From positions 37,481-101,480 of the forward strand of contig DUOH01000045.1 of assembly GCA_012838955.1 (NCBI GenBank): a stretch of DNA of 64,000 nt, written 5' to 3'. Made by a program: the position numbers and the translations under genes. This document shows positions 1 to 8,165 of this stretch, one piece after another. Within the stretch, counting starts at the first letter, position 1, and each line of letters starts with the position of its first letter. This stretch comes from Bacillota bacterium (GTDB lineage Bacteria > Bacillota > UBA4882 > UBA10575). A model generated the notes under the pieces. The model had not been told where the DNA came from and did no database searches. It saw nothing but the letters and a program-made list of their open reading frames with translations.

Positions 1-625
1 ATGGCATGGGAATACACTCCTCGTTGCTCGTTGTGTAAGTTTGCCGTTGATGGCTTTCTTCTCGTTGCTCGGCGCTCGTTGTGTAGGTTTGCTGTTGATG
101 TTCTTCTACTCGATGCTTGTTGCTCGTCTCCGGTAATTTTTTGCGTAGTAAAATTACCTACGCGCATGGATTGCGCGCCTCGTTACTCGTTTTGTTCGCG
201 TGCCTTTGAGATGGTTTTCTGCTCGTTGTTGGTCGTTCGTGGTGGATACGCGCCTTCGGTGACAAACTCCGGCTTTAGTGCGCGCAGAATAAGAGAAGCA
301 TTTGGCGTGACTCGACGGTGTCCTATACCACTATGATTCTTCTTTCTTGCTCATTCTTTGGTTATTTCTCTGCCCGGCAACTGGCAGACACGTACAAAGC
401 CTGTGAGGTAATATGTAGGTTGATCTTTTATATTCTTCTCTTCTTCACCGCCCGTTACCTCCCACTTGACAAAAAAACAAAGTAAAATCAGATGATCCTA
501 CCAACCACCAGCTAAAACTTGAACGGCTGTCTTACACAACGAGCGATCAGCAACAAATCTCCGAACTACAACTTAACAAAGACCCTCATCCAATACGAGC
601 GACGAGTTACGAGCCACCAGCCTCG
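1..625. repeat. Gene-free region with degenerate repeats
   Basis: Two near-identical 27-nt direct repeats lie at 26-52 and 74-100, beginning gctcgttgtgta and ending gttgatg, with two differences and a 48-nt period. A shorter degenerate third copy follows near 110-125. An inverted copy of the same core lies at 521-544, and other cgag-rich words occur at 541-615. No protein with recognisable features is encoded here. The segment follows the rpoZ end of the minus-strand operon, where many Firmicutes carry coaBC. Function is unknown; it may be a genome-specific intergenic repeat. Confidence 0.5.
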
Positions 626-635
626 AGATAATAAA

Positions 636-710
636 TCTCCCGGCGCCTTACGGTACCGGGAGACGGGGATACTCTAAGTAATAGGTTCTCTCTCGCCCGC
701 TCGCGCGGGC
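636..710 (-). terminator. Paired hairpins downstream of rpoZ
   Basis: Two stem-loops lie past the rpoZ stop: 636-663 (8-bp stem tctcccgg/ccgggaga) and 695-710 (gcccgc/gcgggc around tcgc). Neither is followed by a clean T-run on the minus strand, so this may be a weak or Rho-assisted end of the yicC-rpoZ operon rather than a classical terminator. Confidence 0.35.
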
Positions 711-742
711 ACAAGAACTATCTAATTTATATTTTTCATATT

Positions 743-943
743 TTATTGTTTGTTTTCAACAATAACTTTTCCTTCGGCAATGTCAACAAGGGCCAAGGAG
801 ACAGCTTTCAGAGCCTGATCTTGACACTCGCTGTCCTCTTTATGCTCATCGATAATCTGGCGAGCGCGTTTGGCGGCCGCCACTACCAAAGTATACTTAC
901 TGTCAACTTTGTCCAAAAGATCTTCAAGAGAAGGGGTTATCAT
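743..943 (-). CDS. rpoZ: DNA-directed RNA polymerase omega subunit
   Basis: A small accessory subunit of RNA polymerase that helps fold and hold the beta-prime subunit. The 66-residue product begins MITPSLEDLLDKV and contains the family core KYTLVVAAAKRARQI, then an acidic, helical C-terminal half. The frame stays open 25 codons further upstream, but the ATG at 943 is preceded by aaggagg (955-961) at good spacing and gives the usual omega length. It is last in the yicC-mihF-remA-gmk-rpoZ order typical of Firmicutes, about 215 nt after gmk. Identification is firm; only the start was chosen by ribosome-binding site. Confidence 0.9.
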   Translation of the reverse strand: MITPSLEDLLDKVDSKYTLVVAAAKRARQIIDEHKEDSECQDQALKAVSLALVDIAEGKVIVENKQ

Positions 944-1159
944 GAAAATACAGGCCTCCTTAAACAAAAGCAAGGTTTTTCTGTAGTGTATCTTCCTTTG
1001 CTCTCTTCCCAACAACACCTAAACAATGTGAAGTGATTTTATGATTTTTCCCTATAGAATCGGTTTTATGCTGAAACCGGTCTGCTGGTCTGAAGCTAAT
1101 GAACGGCAAAGGATGGGAGAATGAAAACACTCTAGCTTTTTATAGTAATAACACCATAT

Positions 1160-1789
1160 TCATATTTTGTCAAGCTTAAAATCCTTCAATAAATCTTGCC
1201 AATAACCCCGTGACACTCTTGATTCTTCTGCAGAAATGATGGCCTCCACCCTACGGCAGGCTTCTGTAATCTCGTCATTCACCACAACGTAATCGTAGTT
1301 ACCGACAGCTGATAATTCTTGTTTTATGTAGCTTAATCGTTTCTCAATCGCGGTCGGATCTTCGGTCCGGCGTCCCAATAATCGTTCTTTTAAAACCTGG
1401 AAAGATGGAGGGAATAAGAAGATTTGAATTGAACCCGAATAATTTCTGCGAATCTGTGCCGCACCTTGAATATCCACATCTAATAGGACATGTGTTCCGT
1501 TCTGTAAATGATGCTCTACGGTCTTCCTAGGCGTGCCGTAATAGCAATCATAAACCCGCGCCCATTCCAAAAATCCCCCGGCTTCGATCTGCTTTTCAAA
1601 CTCCTCTTCAGTCAGGAAAAAGTAATTAACCCCATCTCTTTCATTACCACGCGGAGCGCGCGTAGTGGCGGAGATGGAGTAGACAATATCCGGTCGACGC
1701 TTCAAGACTTGGTTCAGAATGGTGTTTTTCCCGACACCGGAGGGTCCAGAGATGACAAATAATAATCCTTGCTGCGTTTTGGCTTTCAC
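1160..1789 (-). CDS. gmk: Guanylate kinase
   Basis: Phosphorylates GMP (and dGMP) to GDP with ATP, in cytosolic purine nucleotide synthesis. The 209-residue length is normal. The P-loop GPSGVGKNT is at residues 15-23, with Asn where Ser, Thr or Gly is more usual. The GMP-binding segment [20 protein letters not shown] follows, and [13 protein letters not shown] is the conserved mid-region. The start overlaps the remA stop by 4 nt (ATGA), so the two are translationally coupled. This is the standard remA-gmk-rpoZ neighbourhood. Confidence 0.96.
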   Translation of the reverse strand: MKAKTQQGLLFVISGPSGVGKNTILNQVLKRRPDIVYSISATTRAPRGNERDGVNYFFLTEEEFEKQIEAGGFLEWARVYDCYYGTPRKTVEHHLQNGTHVLLDVDIQGAAQIRRNYSGSIQIFLFPPSFQVLKERLLGRRTEDPTAIEKRLSYIKQELSAVGNYDYVVVNDEITEACRRVEAIISAEESRVSRGYWQDLLKDFKLDKI

Positions 1790-2052
1790 TCTTCCGAATC
1801 CACCTGCGTTTCCTTACTGGTCAGTCGATGCGCTACTGTCTCAGGTTGCACAGCGGACAAAATCACATGGTCGCTGTCGGCAATGATTACAGCACGGGTG
1901 CGGCGCCCATAAGTAGCGTCAATCAGCATCCCGCGCTCACGACTTTCCTGGATGATCCGTTTGATAGGCGCTGATTCCGGACTTACTATGGCTACAATTC
2001 GATTTGCAGCAACAATATTACCAAAACCTATATTGATTAGTTTAATCTCCAT
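1786..2052 (-). CDS. remA: Extracellular matrix/biofilm regulator RemA (DUF370)
   Basis: An 88-residue DUF370-family DNA-binding protein. In Bacillus subtilis, RemA activates matrix and osmoprotection genes by forming ring-like assemblies on DNA. Visible here is the family core [20 protein letters not shown], followed by [11 protein letters not shown] and [20 protein letters not shown] strong aaggaggc site precedes the ATG, and the gene overlaps gmk by 4 nt. In many Firmicutes remA sits directly between yicC and gmk; here one extra gene, an integration host factor, separates it from yicC. Regulatory targets cannot be read from this window. Confidence 0.92.
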   Translation of the reverse strand: MEIKLINIGFGNIVAANRIVAIVSPESAPIKRIIQESRERGMLIDATYGRRTRAVIIADSDHVILSAVQPETVAHRLTSKETQVDSEE

Positions 2053-2072
2053 CCGGAGTGGAAGCCTCCTTC

Positions 2073-2387
2073 CTAATGGTCGCCGAGTCGCTGAATCAAT
2101 GCTTGTTTTTGGCGAACACCCAACCCTTGGATGCGCCGGGTTTCATCGATTCCTATCTCGTTCATGATCTTCCTGGTGCGTACCTTTCCGATCCGGGGAA
2201 GGGACTCTAGAAGATAGGCCACGCGCATCTTGGCGATGACATCATCGTCCACTTTTTCCAAAATATCCCGAATACTCTTCTTCCCTGCTTTCAGTTCTTG
2301 ACGAATCTTGGCCCGCTCACTTCTGACTCGCTGTGCTTTCTTCAAAGCCATTCTCTTCTCTTCAATGGACAATTGCGGTAACGGCAT
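2073..2387 (-). CDS. mihF: Integration host factor, actinobacterial (mIHF) type
   Basis: A 104-residue nucleoid protein of the mIHF family, best known from Mycobacterium and Streptomyces, where it bends DNA and is unrelated to the HU/IHF fold. The N-terminal half is a charged helix ([17 protein letters not shown]). The C-terminal half is the H2TH-like DNA-binding unit, with [17 protein letters not shown] and [15 protein letters not shown], matching mycobacterial mIHF closely in pattern. It has an ideal aggaggtgaaaat ribosome-binding site and lies 20 nt from remA and 11 nt from yicC, so it is a true operon member. Finding it in a Firmicute-type yicC-remA interval is noteworthy. Confidence 0.88.
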   Translation of the reverse strand: MPLPQLSIEEKRMALKKAQRVRSERAKIRQELKAGKKSIRDILEKVDDDVIAKMRVAYLLESLPRIGKVRTRKIMNEIGIDETRRIQGLGVRQKQALIQRLGDH

Positions 2388-2398
2388 ATTTTCACCTC

Positions 2399-3286
2399 CT
2401 ATTCAATATTTTGAACCTGTTCGCGTATTTTTTCAATTTCTGCTTTTATTTCCACAATATTATGAGAGATAGTCAACTCCGTTGCTTTGGAGGCAATGGT
2501 ATTCGCCTCTCTATGCAATTCCTGAGTTAAAAAATCAAGTTTGCGCCCGATTGGTTTCGTCATCTTTAAAGTGTCCGCGAATTGGCGCAGATGGCTCCGA
2601 AATCTGACAATCTCTTCTGTAATGGCGGAACGGTCTACATATAACAGGATTTCTGCAGCCAGTCTATGTTCATCAATGACCTCCGTGGCTTCGGGGGATA
2701 GTTCCTGCAGGCGCTGGATGATTTTATCCCGGTACAACCCTGGTAGTTCATGGGCGATGGAGGCGATCTTCTCAATCTCCCTTTCTAGTTTAGCAATTCT
2801 CTTCGCTAAATCCCCGGAGATAATCTCTCCTTCTTTCTCCCGCATGGCCAGTAGTTCCCGGGCAGCCTGCTCCAGGCCACGTAAAACGGCATCTTTAACG
2901 TTCTCTCGATTCTCTTCCGGTTCTGCGCAGATAAACAGATCCGGAATACGCAGAAGATCCTCAAGGTGAATTCGTCCAGGAACCTTATATTCTCTTTTTA
3001 TCTGTTCAAGACCGGAAAGATACTCTTGGAGCAGCGACTTATTTAGCGTAACAGAAGATTCCGCTTCTCCAGTGTGCTTCTTGAGCTGAATATAGACATC
3101 AATCTTTCCTCTATTAAAAAATCTCTTCAGTAGCTTAGCGCAGTGTTCTTCTAACCAGAAATAGCTCTTGGGTAAATGAAAGTATATGTCCAGAAACCGA
3201 TGATTTACACTGCGCAGTTCGATGGTGACGGCATAGTCCCCTTGCTTGTCCAGACACCTACCATACCCGGTCATGCTGAATGGCAT
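2399..3286 (-). CDS. yicC: YicC/YloC family endoribonuclease
   Basis: A 295-residue YicC-family protein. Family members have been described as RNases that clip small RNAs. The N-terminus MPFSMTGYGRC is the signature start, RSVNHRFLDIYFHLPKSY lies near residue 30, and the C-terminal DUF1732 region has GRKLDFLTQELHREANTIAS followed by EIKAEIEKIREQVQNIE. The ribosome-binding site aaggag and the ATG are clear. First gene of the operon ending in rpoZ. Cellular substrates here are unknown. Confidence 0.93.
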   Translation of the reverse strand: MPFSMTGYGRCLDKQGDYAVTIELRSVNHRFLDIYFHLPKSYFWLEEHCAKLLKRFFNRGKIDVYIQLKKHTGEAESSVTLNKSLLQEYLSGLEQIKREYKVPGRIHLEDLLRIPDLFICAEPEENRENVKDAVLRGLEQAARELLAMREKEGEIISGDLAKRIAKLEREIEKIASIAHELPGLYRDKIIQRLQELSPEATEVIDEHRLAAEILLYVDRSAITEEIVRFRSHLRQFADTLKMTKPIGRKLDFLTQELHREANTIASKATELTISHNIVEIKAEIEKIREQVQNIE

Positions 3287-3754
3287 ATAGTTTCTCCTTA
3301 TTATTTTACTATTACTAAAATGAAGATGCCCCGCATACTAATTCATAATATTCTCAATAATATAATGTGTCGTAAATCATGGTATATATTCCACTCCAGC
3401 CAGAAAAATCCTCTTTTTTTAGGATAATTTTCGCGAAATAACTCATCAATGCAGAAATGCAGTCGGCCTTTCCCCGTTGGATCAGGTGTTTTTCTTTGAT
3501 CTGCTCTGTGTTTGACTGTGTAGGCAGACGCCCGGAAGACGTTCTTTTCCCAATCCACCACTGAGTCTTTCTTTACTTCTTCTTCGCCGGAAACGCGGGG
3601 GTGAAAGTGTTTTCAGGAACTTTCACGAAAACTCCTCGTTTAAGTGTAAATAGAATAAGTATTCCTGGTCAGGGTGGGCGTTTATGACCCAGTCAGCACC
3701 TACGAAATACTTACTCGGTTCTTATGAAAATGTTTAAATCAAAGGAGGATTAAG
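3287..3754. promoter_or_regulatory. Divergent intergenic region with inverted repeats
   Basis: This 468-nt gap separates divergent yicC and htrA. A perfect 7-bp inverted repeat gtgaaag/ctttcac with a 12-nt spacer lies at 3601-3626. A second pair, taagtatt/aatactta, lies at 3656-3663 and 3706-3713, shortly before the htrA ribosome-binding site. Both could be operators or leader hairpins for an envelope-stress gene. No coding sequence is convincing here. Confidence 0.35.
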
Positions 3755-4921
3755 ATGCGCAAATTCAATTTTAAATCCGTGCTTCCTTTTGTAATTGTAG
3801 CGGCAGTTGCTTGTCTCCTCTCTTCCGCCGTAGTCTTGACTTTTTATGAAGGCCGGGGAGTACCGGCACCCGCAGCTTCCACTGTAGACGGTGGCGAGCC
3901 CAAGTTCGAAAAGGCCGTCTTTAATCTAAAAAACGACTCCTGGAGAGACGCGATTATTAATGTCAATAAAAAAGTGGCGCCTGCCGTAGTCTATATCGAC
4001 ACCGTCAGGACAGTAAAATATCAACCGCAGATCCCAGGCATCTTCCGGGATTTCTTCGGGCCCAACTTTTTTGAAGGGTTTACCCCCAGAGAATATAAAC
4101 AGGAAGGAACGGGATCCGGCTTTATTTTCCGAGCGGACGGGTATGTCTTAACAAACTACCATGTGATTGAAGGCGCTGATCAAATCACGGTCAATTTAAA
4201 AAGCGGCAAAAAATACCAGGCCGAAGTCATCGGGAAAGACGAAAAATATGATCTGGCCATCTTGAAGATTAAAGCCAAGAACCTGCCCTACCTTGAGTTG
4301 GGGGACTCCGACGCTATTCAAATCGGTCAATGGGTAGTGGCCATCGGCAATCCCTACGGCTTGCATGAGACGGTTACTACCGGGATTATCAGTGCTTTAA
4401 ACCGGAATCTGAAAAGCGTAAACGAGAGCACCCTGATTCAAACGGATGCCGCGATTAATCCGGGAAATAGCGGCGGACCTTTGGTTGATCTGGAGGGAAA
4501 GGTGATCGGGATCAATGAAGCCATCCTCTCCAATGCGCAGGGTATCGGTTTTGCTATCCCCATCAATCTGGTCAAAGAAAACCTGGAGGAGTTGTTGGAG
4601 AAAGGCAAGATTACCAGACCGGCGGTTCCGGGGCTAGGTATCTTGATGCTTCCCCTCAGCCAAGATGTAATCGACTACTTCGGTTTGAACACCGACTCCG
4701 GAGTACTGGTCTATCAAGTGAATAAAAACAGCCCGGCGGCAAAAGCAGGTTTGAGGCCGCAAGATATCATCCTGGAACTCGATCGGCAACCGGTGGAATC
4801 CCCGGAGAAACTCAAAGAAATGATCACCAGTAAAAAGGTGGGCGACGTAGTTACCTTATTAATCTGGCGAAAAGATGGCTACAAGACCATTAAAGCCACT
4901 TTGGGTACTTTGGAAGAATAA
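3755..4921 (+). CDS. htrA: HtrA/DegP-like membrane-anchored serine protease
   Basis: A 388-residue S1C protease that degrades or refolds damaged proteins outside the membrane. A single N-terminal membrane anchor spans residues 11-30. The trypsin-like domain carries the triad His136 (LTNYHVIEGAD), Asp166 (KYDLAILKI) and Ser239 (INPGNSGGPLVD). One PDZ domain follows, from about residue 285 to the end (GVLVYQVNKNSPAAKAGLRP). The ribosome-binding site aaaggagg precedes the ATG. Downstream are an ECF sigma factor and its anti-sigma with their own promoter, which suggests a shared envelope-stress role. That link is inference from position. Confidence 0.95.
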   Translation: MRKFNFKSVLPFVIVAAVACLLSSAVVLTFYEGRGVPAPAASTVDGGEPKFEKAVFNLKNDSWRDAIINVNKKVAPAVVYIDTVRTVKYQPQIPGIFRDFFGPNFFEGFTPREYKQEGTGSGFIFRADGYVLTNYHVIEGADQITVNLKSGKKYQAEVIGKDEKYDLAILKIKAKNLPYLELGDSDAIQIGQWVVAIGNPYGLHETVTTGIISALNRNLKSVNESTLIQTDAAINPGNSGGPLVDLEGKVIGINEAILSNAQGIGFAIPINLVKENLEELLEKGKITRPAVPGLGILMLPLSQDVIDYFGLNTDSGVLVYQVNKNSPAAKAGLRPQDIILELDRQPVESPEKLKEMITSKKVGDVVTLLIWRKDGYKTIKATLGTLEE

Positions 4922-4938
4922 CTTCGGGAAGACTGATT

Positions 4939-5052
4939 TTGAAAAAACAAGTAATCTGTAGGATCCTTGCAGAAAAGAATGGTAGAACCTGCTCTTTGAC
5001 AATGATCGATGCAAACGGTAAAATGATTATGGTAAAAAGCCATAAGAATTGA
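4939..5052 (+). CDS. Possible small ORF (37 codons), function unknown
   Basis: A TTG-started frame encodes a 37-residue basic peptide (starts KKQVICRILAEKNG, ends VKSHKN) just after htrA. The only ribosome-binding candidate is gggaag, 7-8 nt upstream. It overlaps the predicted promoter of the sigma gene, which argues against strong translation. No family is recognised; it may be chance. Confidence 0.2.
   Translation: MKKQVICRILAEKNGRTCSLTMIDANGKMIMVKSHKN
4996..5024 (+). promoter_or_regulatory. Sigma-A promoter for the ECF sigma gene
   Basis: TTGACA at 4996-5001 and TAAAAT at 5019-5024 with an exact 17-nt spacer, about 110 nt ahead of the sigma-factor start. It looks like a vegetative promoter, so basal transcription need not rely on autoregulation. 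Confidence 0.7.
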
Positions 5053-5133
5053 CTCAAATTACTCGTGAAGGCGAATGCAATTCCGCTCAATTCGGGGCGT
5101 AGGAGGAATCCCCTGTAGGAAGGAGGACCTGAA

Positions 5134-5727
5134 ATGGAACAAACCCAGCCCCTAACTCTTACCCAGTCTGCCTCCTCCAGATGGGAAGAGTTTGAAAAAG
5201 AAGTCGCTGACCATGAAAAAGCCCTTTATCACTTTGCTTACCGGTTATGCGGAAACCCGGAAGATGCCCAAGACCTGTTACAAGAAGGACTCCTGAAGGC
5301 CTACCGCTCCTATAATAGATTTAAAAAAGGAACATCCTTTGACCGTTGGGTCTTTCAGATCATTTACCGTTCTTTTGTCGATCTTTATCGCAAGAAGAAG
5401 AGGCGGCCTTTTGTCTCATCCTTAAATGAGACTTCACCCCATTTTGAACAGGAAAAACCACCGGAAGTACCGGATTATAGCGCCCTGCCCGAAGAGATGG
5501 CCCTAAAGCAAGAATTAGGAGCGATCATTCAAAAATCCTTGTTAAAACTACCGAATGAATTCCGTGCCGCTGTTATTCTCTGTGATGTTCAAGGTTTTTC
5601 TTATGAAGAAATCAGCCAGATTCTCCAATGTTCCCTAGGAACGGTCCGTTCACGGATCCACCGGGGGCGTCGACTGCTTAGAGAGTTACTCAGACCATAT
5701 CTTATAGGAGAAAGAAGAGGTGGATGA
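5134..5727 (+). CDS. ECF-type RNA polymerase sigma factor
   Basis: A 197-residue group IV sigma factor. Region 2 spans about residues 25-90 (YRLCGNPEDAQDLLQEGLLK, then FDRWVFQIIYRSFVDLYRKK). A short linker leads to region 4 at about 135-190, with the helix-turn-helix FSYEEISQILQCSLGTVRSR. The ribosome-binding site aaggaggac lies before the ATG. It is followed after 3 nt by a zinc-type anti-sigma, the normal partner. Target promoters are unknown; the preceding HtrA gene suggests envelope stress. It is SigW/RpoE-like in form, but the exact ECF subgroup cannot be assigned by eye. Confidence 0.92.
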   Translation: MEQTQPLTLTQSASSRWEEFEKEVADHEKALYHFAYRLCGNPEDAQDLLQEGLLKAYRSYNRFKKGTSFDRWVFQIIYRSFVDLYRKKKRRPFVSSLNETSPHFEQEKPPEVPDYSALPEEMALKQELGAIIQKSLLKLPNEFRAAVILCDVQGFSYEEISQILQCSLGTVRSRIHRGRRLLRELLRPYLIGERRGG

Positions 5728-5730
5728 AGA

Positions 5731-6252
5731 ATGAATTGCCAAAAGGTACAAAGTCTTCTCTCCGCCTACCTCGACCAAGAGCTCACTACCGAGGAACGAC
5801 GGATCATCAGACAACATCTTTTTACCTGCCGGACCTGTAGTCTGGAATATGAATCCCTTTCCTTACTCAAGAGTTCGTTGGGAAGTCTGGAGGCTCCAGC
5901 GGAACCAAAAGATCTGCTCTCCAAAATTCTGGTGGCTCAGGGTGATTCCGCATCAGCCATTGCCCTGTCGAGAATAGCGTTTAACCCATGGGCCTTCGGG
6001 AAGAGATTTGTAATGGCCGCTGCCTGTGTCTTCCTGTTCTTAGGCGCCGCACTATGGTTATTTCCAACGCCTAAGTCTAATCCGATGATGACCAATGCGA
6101 CTCCGCAAACTCTCAGGCCCACTTCGGAACAGGTCATCATGGTTAGGCATATGGATAAAGAAGAAGATTCCGCTCCTGAAGACCTAAAGCAAGAGATGAA
6201 ACCATCCGGTCCGCAGCACCCATTACTTATGGGCATTCCGGTTTCCAGGTAA
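5731..6252 (+). CDS. Zinc-finger anti-sigma factor, single-pass membrane
   Basis: A 173-residue ZAS-type anti-sigma that should bind and hold the adjacent sigma factor. The N-terminal zinc motif has Cys3, His29, Cys33 and Cys36 (HLFTCRTC) in the expected H-x3-C-x2-C form. One transmembrane helix lies near residues 90-106 (VMAAACVFLFLGAALWLF), followed by a short, polar outer tail. Such proteins are often cleaved by site-2 protease; an RseP homologue is at 21035 in this window, though a link is only inferred. It begins 3 nt after the sigma stop. Confidence 0.88.
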   Translation: MNCQKVQSLLSAYLDQELTTEERRIIRQHLFTCRTCSLEYESLSLLKSSLGSLEAPAEPKDLLSKILVAQGDSASAIALSRIAFNPWAFGKRFVMAAACVFLFLGAALWLFPTPKSNPMMTNATPQTLRPTSEQVIMVRHMDKEEDSAPEDLKQEMKPSGPQHPLLMGIPVSR

Positions 6253-6255
6253 AGG

Positions 6256-6281
6256 CGCGTCTTGGTTTCATCCCAGACGCG
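6256..6281 (+). other. Hairpin and repeated words after the anti-sigma gene
   Basis: A 7-bp stem cgcgtct/agacgcg encloses a 12-nt loop just after the anti-sigma stop. The loop-plus-arm sequence tttcatccc-gacgcgaag recurs at about 6312-6330 with one change. There is no T-run, so termination is uncertain. Confidence 0.3.
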
Positions 6282-6394
6282 AAGCCCTGTCAATCTTGTC
6301 ACCGAAGATCGTTTCATCCCTGACGCGAAGTAGAAGCTTTAAGGCGACGCCGGATTTAAGAAGGCGACGGGCAGTTCCTGAGCGCAAGATGAAA

Positions 6395-6462
6395 AAAAGC
6401 ACCAACCCTGTACCTTACGCATATGATGACCACGTAAAGAAGTGAGGGAGGTTGGTGCTTTT
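6395..6462 (+). promoter_or_regulatory. Long-range inverted repeat masking a start region
   Basis: Perfect 13-bp arms aaaagcaccaacc (6395-6407) and ggttggtgctttt (6450-6462) flank a 42-nt loop that holds a smaller stem (ttacg/cgtaa). The right arm covers the end of the gagggagg ribosome-binding site (6444-6451) and the start codon of the next gene, so folding should hide its translation start. The T-run of the right arm is short, so it could also act as an attenuator. Confidence 0.5.
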
Positions 6463-6868
6463 GCGTCGGTCCGTCATCTATCCTTACCCTGCCGTGCAAT
6501 ACATTCCCCTTAGCTTACAGGTTTTATACCATAAAGAACCGGTGAAGACGGAACCCTTTATTCTGATCGGCGCCGAGATCGGTCATAACTTGCCCCGGCT
6601 CAGCCAGGAATATACCTTGAATCTTCCCCCTCTCACCAATCATGGGAATAAACTGTTAATCTTAGCCGGAGGCCTCCATTTTCGCACCGCAAAATACCGG
6701 GGGTATTATGCCACCATTAGTGGAACCAGACACTCATCAATCAGCCTTTACCAACTGCCTACCCAATACTTTTATAAAGACACAGTGGTTTTTGAGGTTA
6801 AAGACGAAGACGGTCGGGTAATAGTTTCCAAAATAATCCATTTCGATCTGAAGAAAACAAAATTCTGA
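6461..6868 (+). CDS. Hypothetical protein, about 135 residues
   Basis: Not recognised. The predicted product is a soluble, beta-rich protein with IGAEIGHNLPRL, then NKLLILAGGLHFRTAKYRGY, and an end rich in Lys. It has no signal peptide or membrane helix. Possible starts are TTG 6452, GTG 6455 or TTG 6461; the last is best spaced (9 nt) from gagggagg. A strong intrinsic terminator follows at 6913, consistent with a real transcription unit. The start region lies in a 13-bp inverted repeat, suggesting RNA-level control. Confidence 0.6.
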   Translation: MRRSVIYPYPAVQYIPLSLQVLYHKEPVKTEPFILIGAEIGHNLPRLSQEYTLNLPPLTNHGNKLLILAGGLHFRTAKYRGYYATISGTRHSSISLYQLPTQYFYKDTVVFEVKDEDGRVIVSKIIHFDLKKTKF

Positions 6869-6912
6869 TGAGCATTAGATCTGAAGATAAAAGATCTTAA
6901 TAGTATATACAT

Positions 6913-6942
6913 GTCTCACTACTGTAGTGAGACTTTTTGTTT
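6913..6942 (+). terminator. Intrinsic terminator
   Basis: A perfect 9-bp stem gtctcacta/tagtgagac with a 3-nt loop, followed by tttttgttt. It ends the sigma/anti-sigma/hypothetical unit on the plus strand. Confidence 0.9.
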
Positions 6943-6960
6943 AACAATAACCGTCATCCC

Positions 6961-6989
6961 TTGAGAATACCAGCGGATAATAGTATAAT
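6961..6989 (+). promoter_or_regulatory. Sigma-A promoter of serC
   Basis: TTGAGA (6961-6966) and TATAAT (6984-6989) with a 17-nt spacer, 30 nt before the serC start codon. Confidence 0.8.
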
Positions 6990-7019
6990 ACAAGAAAAAA
7001 TACATAGGAGCGGGTTTAA

Positions 7020-8108
7020 ATGCAGAATAGAGTCTTTAACTTTTACGCTGGTCCGGCTACTCTTCCCCTTCCCGTACTGGAAGAGGCGCAAAGAGATTTA
7101 TTAAACTTTAACTCCACCGGTATGTCGGTCCTGGAAATTAGTCACCGGGCTAAAGCCTATGATGAGATACATCACGAAACGGAAGCAAGACTAAAAAAGC
7201 TCTTAAAGATAGGCGCCGACTTTCGAGTGCTTTTTCTCCAGGGTGGAGCCAGTACCCAGTTTGCTATGGTGCCGATGAATTTCCTGACTTCAGAGAAGAA
7301 AGCGGACTATATCATCACCGGCGCGTGGGCAAAAAAGGCCATGAAAGAAGCGGTCCGTTTTGGCCAGGTCAATATGGCCGCTTCCACTGAGGAAGAGAAC
7401 TTCAAACGCGTTCCCAACCCGGAAGAACTAAAGCTCTCCTCAGACGCAGCTTATGTCCATCTCACCAGTAATAATACGATCTTTGGCACCCAGTGGCAAA
7501 GTTTTCCTGATTTCGGGGACATACCCATTGTGGCGGATATGTCCAGTGATATCCTGTCTCGGCCTTTTAACGCGCAGAAATTTGGGTTAATCTATGCAGG
7601 CGCTCAAAAGAATCTGGCGCCGGCCGGCGTGACCGTAGTGATCATTCGCCAAGATTTCGCGGAAACCGCAAACGCGGATCTGCCGACCATGCTGAAGTAT
7701 GAGACACATCTGAAATCCGATTCACTATATAATACTCCGCCCTCATTCAATATCTATCTGCTGAATCTCGTTCTGAAATGGTTGGAAAACAACGGTGGGC
7801 TGGAGGAGATGGCTAAAAAGAATCAGGAGAAAGCCGGACTCATCTACGAAGAAATAGATGACAGCGCCGGATATTACCGGGGACATGCTGAAGCGGGAAG
7901 TCGCTCCTTGATGAATATCACCTTCCGTCTGCCCAATGAGGAGTTGGAAAAGAAGTTTATTGCCGAATCCACGGAGAAAGGCTTGATTGGACTGAAAGGT
8001 CATCGTTCGGTTGGCGGGTTGCGCGCCTCCGTATACAACGCCATGCCTTTAGAAGGAGCTAAGGCCTTGGCCGCCTTCATGCGCGATTTCAGAAGAAACA
8101 ATAAGTAG
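7020..8108 (+). CDS. serC: Phosphoserine aminotransferase
   Basis: A 362-residue class V PLP aminotransferase. It converts 3-phosphohydroxypyruvate and glutamate to O-phosphoserine and 2-oxoglutarate in serine biosynthesis. The start VFNFYAGPATLPLPVLEEAQ is diagnostic, the PLP lysine is Lys197 (IYAGAQKNLAPAGV), and HRSVGGLRASVYNAMP near the end binds substrate. It is monocistronic between its own promoter (6961) and terminator (8138). No other serine gene is adjacent. Confidence 0.97.
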   Translation: MQNRVFNFYAGPATLPLPVLEEAQRDLLNFNSTGMSVLEISHRAKAYDEIHHETEARLKKLLKIGADFRVLFLQGGASTQFAMVPMNFLTSEKKADYIITGAWAKKAMKEAVRFGQVNMAASTEEENFKRVPNPEELKLSSDAAYVHLTSNNTIFGTQWQSFPDFGDIPIVADMSSDILSRPFNAQKFGLIYAGAQKNLAPAGVTVVIIRQDFAETANADLPTMLKYETHLKSDSLYNTPPSFNIYLLNLVLKWLENNGGLEEMAKKNQEKAGLIYEEIDDSAGYYRGHAEAGSRSLMNITFRLPNEELEKKFIAESTEKGLIGLKGHRSVGGLRASVYNAMPLEGAKALAAFMRDFRRNNK

Positions 8109-8137
8109 TTAAAGACAGACCGTTCAGAGAGAGAGAG

Positions 8138-8165
8138 GGCTGTTCCTAATGGAACAGCCTTTTCT
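8138..8165 (+). terminator. Intrinsic terminator of serC
   Basis: A 9-bp stem ggctgttcc/ggaacagcc with a TAAT loop, then ttttcttt. A second small hairpin (tgatccg/cggatca) follows at 8171-8190. Confidence 0.92.

Noticed and set aside
1..336. 111-codon plus-strand open frame
   Set aside because: It is made largely of degenerate ctcgttg repeats, has no ribosome-binding site in view and no recognisable domain; treated as repeat sequence.
1056..1082. cggttt/aaaccg hairpin between gmk and rpoZ as a terminator
   Set aside because: It lacks a T-run on the minus strand; likely a minor intergenic stem.
3343..3561. 72-codon minus-strand frame between yicC and htrA
   Set aside because: No ribosome-binding site and no recognisable features; it lies in an AT-rich divergent promoter region.
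8120..8140. gagagagagag run considered as a TRAP-binding array
   Set aside because: Triplets are not spaced by 2-3 nt in the required 9-11 repeats, and it sits in the serC terminator region.
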